A DNA stretch of 64,000 nucleotides from Irpex lacteus (taxonomy: Eukaryota > Basidiomycota > Agaricomycetes > Polyporales > Irpicaceae): NCBI GenBank assembly GCA_001986395.2, contig MQVO02000051.1:62001-126000 (forward strand). The letters are read 5' to 3'. This document shows positions 58,059-64,000 of the stretch, one piece after another; the first letter of the stretch is position 1, and each line of letters begins with the position of its first letter. The translations under genes and the position numbers were made by a program. The notes below the pieces were generated by a model, which was not told the origin of the DNA, searched no databases, and worked only from the letters and a program-made list of their open reading frames with translations.

Positions 58059-61009
58059 TTTTGAGGACGAGTGAGTGGTGGTAGTAAGTGAAGCTGTGTG
58101 CAACGTTTGCAGCGACAACCAATATTCGGCGGCTGCTTATAGCGGGGTTTGAAGCGGAGTAGTAATGATCCATCAAAATTCTTGCTTGTTCTTGTTTGCT
58201 CTTGAATGTTCCACGTAACTTGCCATTTTCAGGCAATTGCTATGCAACTGGCCACACTGGTTATCTGCTGCATACGATGACGGTGCGAGTGTTTGACCAT
58301 ACCGTATTGAGGTGTCATGAAAAAGATGCTGCTTATCCGCGTAGCGCTACTTTGTCAGCGTCGTAGTCCCTGAAGTTGACCCTGACCGCTTGGCTCCTTG
58401 GCACATGCAAACAGTGAGTCTTTCTACCGTCAAAACGATATAGATCACTGACAGATGTTGCCACTGAGAAGAAGAAACAATTGTTATTGATATTCACCGG
58501 CTGTATTGCCGCTGTATATTGCTCTATATAGGTTCTTTTGACTCGACCTCACTGGCAGATTCAATTTGCTGGTAAACATGAGTTGAACTCACCTACAGAT
58601 CATGGTACATCAGCCGCTTTCTTCTCTATTCCACTTGATCCTTAGTAGTTGTGAAGACAAACCGGCGCTCAGCACCACCCGAAAATCCCTATATTCAAAT
58701 TGACAGATATACTTTAAGCATGTACAATGAAAATACTCCGGGCCATCGCGAGGCACAAGCACGAAGAGGATCATTGAGCATCTTTGCAGAGCATGTAAGC
58801 CTCAAGTCTGTCCGTGAATTGGTTTATTGGTTTAGACGATCTATTGTACCTGTTTAGGGAGCGTTACGAAGAAGCAATGCTCATTCGCTTCTGATTGCTC
58901 ATTCAGGCCTGCGATGTGGTCATTGCATACAGCGTGGACACAATTCTCGAACAGATGACAAGCCTTCGCTCACCTCGTGCTGCGTCTCCGGTTTCCTGCC
59001 TCCCTCGTGAACTCGCTCCATTGAAGATATCACGATAGATTACGCCCCTCTTTGTTCTGTGTGTATGTCACAGTGCAACCACTTTACGTGCGTCGGTCCA
59101 ATGAACTCTTTTCCACATATCACTGATTCCTACCGATATATGATTAAAAGAAATATGGTCCAGTACTTGCGATGCTTGAGCAAGTCACGCCATCAGCTTC
59201 ATGTGAAAACTATGCAATGCAGCGAGCTCTCATTTCGACACGCTCGTGGGTCTCGCTGTGATGGTGCTGGTGAGCATCTATCGCAATCGATCCCGACGGG
59301 CCAATATCAGAGTCCGCCGTCACTGTAGCGGTGTCATTGCTACCTGTTCTCTCGAACGCGTCTATTGGTATGGTCTTGGCGTGCCAAGCCTATCATACTA
59401 TAACTCGAAGCACCAGTAAGTATCGGTTCCCGGACGGGCCAAAGCTGACGGTTATTATAACATCGTTATAGAAGGTGTTGCATATGTCCCACCTATTTCC
59501 CCTTCTTCTCAGCTGGAGAACCGGCGTTGCTGAATAGCGAGTGCAACAATTATGCCCAAACCGTCAAGAATGGATACAGCGCTACATGATTGATTGAATT
59601 CTTATCTCAATTGTAAGACAGCAATGTTGTTCTCGATATTTGACGCTTACTTGTATCAAATTCGCCGTGACAGGTGATCCCACTGAGTTCTGTTGTGCAC
59701 AGAATGTGCTGGAACGACAAGAGTAACTCGCCAACAGGTCCAATGTTTGCCTTTGCAGAAGCACGAGTCGGGGAACAAAATCGATAACGTAAGTGTCCCT
59801 GCGTACCAGTGCACTTACTGGGTCTTGTCATCTTGACTTCTGATCAAGAAACCTCTACTTGGTATCTACTCGCCGGGAAGTTCGCGGGATCAGTGCTCGC
59901 AAGTCAGAAAACGCCCACTCAACCACCCAACTCGGTGCCATACCGAATGGACCCCAAGATGCAGCGACAGGGCTAGGGCTGATGGATATCCTGCGAAAGC
60001 ATTGTGCGGCTTCCTTGCTGGAGTACCCTGTCCGGGAAAATGCTAAAGCAAGCTCATGAACGCATGGACAGCGCAGATGTCCAGACCGCTGTTGTACGGC
60101 AAATTCGTGAGAATTTTCATTATGACAGGATTGGATTTCATAATTTTCATATCCGACAATCTTGTAGAATGAAAGCCTCAACCTCGGAATTTAACAACGT
60201 GTTGTGGCACGCATCCCATGTTGAAGCCTGTGGAGGGCCGTTGTTGCATGGACAGCGGATCGTGGCCCGCTTGTCCCAGCTGTGTGACCGCGGTACCTAG
60301 AGCTTCCCGGTGTTTCCCACGAATCCACGAGCCTCCGCCTCGACTGTCTCCAGAGTTCTCATACGGCTGTACGGCTCTACAGAGCCTGGGGAGCTTCTGA
60401 CAGTCTATCAGCTACGTTATCATCAAAAGGTTCTCACCGTTTAGAGAGAGTAATATCGAGAGGTCGCAGTCAGGAAGCCCAGTCATCATGTGCTATGATC
60501 ATTCAGTTTTAATTCTTCGAAAGGCATATTGGGATTCATAGCGCAAGAATACAATTTGGAGCCTCTACTCGAATGCATTGCGAGGGGACAGTAGCTAATG
60601 ACCAAGAAACAAGACACAGGTATCAAGACAGACAGACACAAGAACAACAAGTCCATGCTAAAGCGATAAATCTATGCAAATAAGTTATAACCCAGATGAC
60701 TGTGCCCAATCCGTTGAACGACGTGACGGTTCCCAAGACATAAAGGAGTCCTCGCATGGTGGACTTGGATATGAATTCGTTGATTTGAAGTCCCATGTAC
60801 GTACACTTGCGTGCAATGAGTGAGGGGCGACTGTGCCTGGGATGTTGTTGGGGCGGGCGGTAGAGGCAGTGGCAGGTAACGACGGAGGAAAAATTAGGGT
60901 GCGTCCCATAGTGATTGAACGTCGGTGTTGTGGTATTTACGTTCGCTAACGCTTCACTGAGTTGGGAATGAGATATGGTGGGGGATAGAAAATAGAACTC
61001 AGAAAGAAC
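58059..61009. other. Long intergenic stretch without a supported gene
   Basis: Nearly 3 kb. Several short open frames occur on both strands near 59.85-60.3 kb, but none shows a recognisable motif. The part from about 60.69 to 60.91 kb on the minus strand is coding-like (PPCEDSFMSWEPSRRS) and may be a last exon of the Zn2Cys6 regulator next door. The rest looks non-coding. Confidence 0.4.
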
Positions 61010-62170
61010 TCACCTCGCTCGACGGTCTAGATCCGTTATTCGCTGATGTATGGGGCAATTTGGTGAAGCACGATGTTTTGCATCATGGCTAAGTACTTCG
61101 GCTGCACGACGAAGGCGTAGAGAAAGCTCCAATACCACACTGTAGCTCGTAGCATCAGTGAGACAGCCACAATGGCCACGGTCATGGTGCATGTGACAGG
61201 GATCGGAATGAGTGAGACCAATATGTTCATGTCGCATAAGACCATCGAGAAGGTTATCGAGGTTGCCGTCTAATCCATTTCCGTCATGATATACGGTGGA
61301 CAACAGGGAGGCGAAGTCATATCCGCCTTCTGAACCTGAATCCGTTGGAGATAAGGAAAGTGGAGATGGTACATCAATGGGTGGTGGGGATCCCATTGAG
61401 GACGAGTTTGAGGAAGTCGAAGAGGATGCTGGGAAGAGTGGTGACGTGCCAGCGGATAGAGAAGGACCGGCCACTAGGAGCGGTGAGGTACCTGCAGATG
61501 AGCCAGGCGTGGGAGGATGAAGATGGATGCGCGGCGAGGAGCTGGAAGGTGATTCTGACTCTTCCGAAGAACTCCTTGGTGGTGAGGTGGGAGTAGAGGT
61601 GGAGTCCGCTCTCAGGCGTAACTTGGCTTTATCGAGCGTCTGGACCCATCTTGGATGCGGCTTGTTCTTCAGCTGATGAACTGTCAGCGGAGGAAGCTTA
61701 AGTAGGCAAATTGTACAGACCTCACGTATGACACTCTCCAATTCGGCGACACGCTTCTGCAAGCGTGCCTTCTCGTCTGATACATCTGCCCTGTGAACGA
61801 TGTAAGTATGCATTTAGCATGGCTGAATGGCATCGACTGACTGTTGGCTTGGGTCGTCCACTTCGTAGACACAGAGTCCGGTCAAGCCCAGTTGAGTGCA
61901 GCGTCCGCAAGGGCGTTTCCTGTCGCACTAAAAGAGATATAAGAATGAAAACTGCATAAGCTTGTAAGCATGGTGCTTACCATGCGTTTCGATGTATGGC
62001 AGTTCAGGCATGACTGTGTAGTCCTGTTGCGGCGCTTTCCTGCATCCGTATTCAGTGAGACAACATACGTGAACACTTGCTTTGTACTTACGACGATGAT
62101 CGTCTTCTGCAGTGCGCTTGGCGGGCTCTGTGACCCTCTTCTTACGAGAAGCGGATTCTGTTGCAGACAT
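61010..62170 (-). CDS. Zn(II)2Cys6 transcription regulator
   Basis: Five exons (62170-62092, 62039-61981, 61927-61842, 61790-61721 and 61672-61010) give 318 aa. The binuclear zinc cluster is complete and spans introns: CLNCHTSKRM then CDRKRPCGRC and the final Cys in LTGLC, giving Cx2Cx6Cx5Cx2C and a last Cys. A basic patch (RRKRRNRTTQS) precedes it, and a coiled-coil-like helix (DEKARLQKRVAELESVIRE) follows for dimerisation. The middle is Ser/Pro-rich. The C-terminal part (HEHIGLTHSDPCHMHHDRGH, then LELSLRLRRAAEVL) is shared by many mushroom regulators of this type. The stop at 61010 follows a GTGAGT donor, so further C-terminal exons down to about 60.69 kb are possible. The DNA target is unknown. 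Confidence 0.85.
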
Positions 62171-64000
62171 GTTTGGGCAAGACAGTGCCGAGGATAAAGG
62201 GTTATGAAGGTGATAGACGTAAGGAATCTGGTGGAGGCTCTAGGGGGTAGTATTGGAGGGAAGGGCAATGAGAGAGGATAGGATTGGGTTTATATAAGGG
62301 AGGGAGCTTGCAGCAGTGATTTGCCGCGGTACGGTTACCTCATATCTGCAGGACTGGCTGTAGCGCGGACGAAAGGTACGTTGAATAGCCACCCAACAAA
62401 GAGCATCTCACACTTCAGCTTCTTCGCGACAACGTTCTGTTAGAATATTAAGAAACGCCTTTCCTGTTCAAGTACGGGGTCAGAAGCGAGATCTGTCCGC
62501 CAAGCGCATATCTCAAGGACCCCGAACACCGCCCTATTTGGGCTTTCGGACCAGAGTATACGCATCCATACCGTGCTTTCCTCTCTCCCGCGGATAAAAC
62601 GCCTTCTAAGACCATGGTATCTGTGATGCCACATAAGCACAGCCTGTCGTTCATTCTTGCTGTTACCGTAATTGCAGGATACTCGATCTTCAGCTTCATG
62701 TTATCATTTGATGCGAGTAGGACATCAACCCTGTCCCGTCCTCGTTGTGCTGAACAATGGCGTACAATGTGCGCATTGACATGTCTTGCTGTTGTCTTAA
62801 AAACATAAAAATTGGGCGTTCCGGCTGATTCGGGATCAGCCACCTTTCCGGGGGTCGTATGTATACGTCCGTTCAACCTTATGAGCAGTCAGTCTGGAGT
62901 GCATTAAGGAAGATTAAGCACCGCACGGGTCGGCAGAAATATGACTGGTCAATACTCCATGTCCAGTCTGATATCAGCACTGCCATTGCTCGGTTTTCTC
63001 CGTTACTGCAACCATATGCAGGAACTCGAGTCTACTCCAAAGGATGTCAATAGTTTACTGTAGAGCAGACTTGCAAGTATCGGATGCGTTGAGAGTCCTA
63101 TAGAACGGCCGGAGCCTGAGCTATAAAAAGATACAAACATTGAGGCGGACCGCCGGTATAGCAGCTGTGGCAGGCTGTGGCAGGATCAGAAGCGAGGGTA
63201 CAGACTTACATGCACCAATGAGGTTAATTTCGTCGCGATGTGGATACCGATATTGGCCGAAGCTCGTTTTCCAACCGTGGAAAGGATCGTGTGACTGTGG
63301 CCCACTGTTCTGAAGAGCGTCGGTCAAGTTCGTCTCTTCAATGATAACACTAACTCAAGAGCTCTACGCTGGTACTCACTAAATGGTGCCAGTACTCAGC
63401 CTGCGAGGCAGCTTTACTCGCCGGAGGTCTCGACCGTACATCAGACAAGTGACCGGGGTGCTCCCTCGGCGCGGAGTTTCGAACTCGTAAGCTGGGGGCC
63501 GGTTGTTGCCATAATGCTGGCATATTGTCAGTCCGGGCGTTTTTACTGTTCGACTTGTCAGCCTTTCTGTGCAGATTGAACCATTCAGTGATTCAAACTT
63601 GCCATTATATCGCCTCCTTCCGGAGTATACGCCACAACGCAATGTTCGTTGATAGACTTCGACGCTTTAGACTGCGCATAATTTTTACATGAGCGCAGTG
63701 AGATACATGCCAAGTTGACGGCGCCTGGCTCTGGACGTGTGAAACGGACGCATGTCCCTGCTCGGGAAGCTGATGGACAGGGATGCTACGCCAAGACTAG
63801 AACCAACGGCAACTGCCAGTAAGTCTCTGTGTTAATCCGTGAGCATCTTGCCTCCGATTTTCTCTGGGCAACGTTGAATGGGTCACGTCGCCGCCGGCTC
63901 GTCGTACACCAAGAGAATCGTATCCACGGTCCGCGGGTAAACTCTTGGCCGCTATGGACGTACAGTGATCCGTCATCTGGTATTTCTCGGTTCATTATGC
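62171..64000. other. Right-hand end of the window, no supported gene
   Basis: Contains the promoter of the zinc-cluster regulator, then about 1.7 kb with scattered minus-strand open frames. One of 59 codons at 63797-63976 (beginning MTDHCTSIAAKSLP) and a block near 63240-63330 (DPFHGWKTSFGQYRYPHRD) look coding-like but have no recognisable homology. They may belong to a gene that continues outside the window or to a decayed element. Confidence 0.35.
62290..62297 (-). promoter_or_regulatory. TATA box (TTATATAA) of the zinc-cluster regulator
   Basis: A TATATAA-type run 120 bases before the ATG at 62170, on the minus strand. Confidence 0.5.

Noticed and set aside
62823..62841. A 7-bp hairpin with a TCGGG loop
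   Set aside because: Too short and isolated to be called a functional RNA or terminator in a eukaryote.
63450..63500. A TTCGAA-containing hairpin that resembles a tRNA T-arm on the minus strand
   Set aside because: The stem is only 3 bp and no matching acceptor, D-arm or anticodon arm could be found.
1..64000. CRISPR arrays, rRNA genes and telomere repeats
   Set aside because: No regularly spaced repeats, no conserved rRNA segments and no TTAGGG runs were seen.

Overview
The window is nuclear DNA of a filamentous basidiomycete, most likely an Agaricomycete. The evidence is dense genes on both strands, many GT-AG introns of about 45-70 bases, and typical mushroom families: an Agaricomycete-type kinase-like protein, a DUF6535 membrane protein, fast-evolving F-box-like proteins and a basidiomycete-style Zn(II)2Cys6 regulator. 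Exons were assembled by eye from splice signals and reading phase, and homology is by recognition only; no search was run.

Layout. 0-3 kb: a kinase-like gene and a small orphan. 3.6-6.25 kb: a 2.6-kb DNA transposon with long imperfect inverted ends and a perfect 9-bp target duplication (Mutator-like in form), with no intact transposase seen. 6.4-13.2 kb: a NIPA-type magnesium transporter with a 6-nt exon, then a DUF6535 protein. 13.6-21.2 kb: two large proteins of unknown function, the second with three symmetrical phase-1 exons. 21.8-26.8 kb: a tandem array of three F-box-like paralogues, one broken by a 1-nt insertion. 27.3-34.7 kb: a housekeeping block with an unknown acidic protein divergent from DBP10, and the QTRT1-type tRNA-guanine transglycosylase convergent with DBP10. 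35-51.8 kb: accessory genes, including three members of a second F-box-like family (two share an N-terminal module), a hemerythrin-like protein, a pair of genes sharing a short C-terminal motif, another F-box-like gene, a CACTA-type MITE and a GLTSCR1/BICRA-domain protein. 52.1-62.2 kb: CDC23/APC8, ALG14, the U2AF small subunit and a Zn2Cys6 regulator. The promoter shared by CDC23 and ALG14 holds a second MITE.

The conserved genes serve separate basic tasks: rRNA maturation, tRNA queuosine modification, cell-cycle ubiquitination, N-glycan assembly and 3' splice-site recognition. Nothing suggests a secondary-metabolite cluster or one integrated new system. The most unusual material is the F-box-like families, the three non-autonomous transposons and the orphan paralogue pair. 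The stretches 58.1-61.0 and 62.2-64.0 kb contain no gene I can defend.
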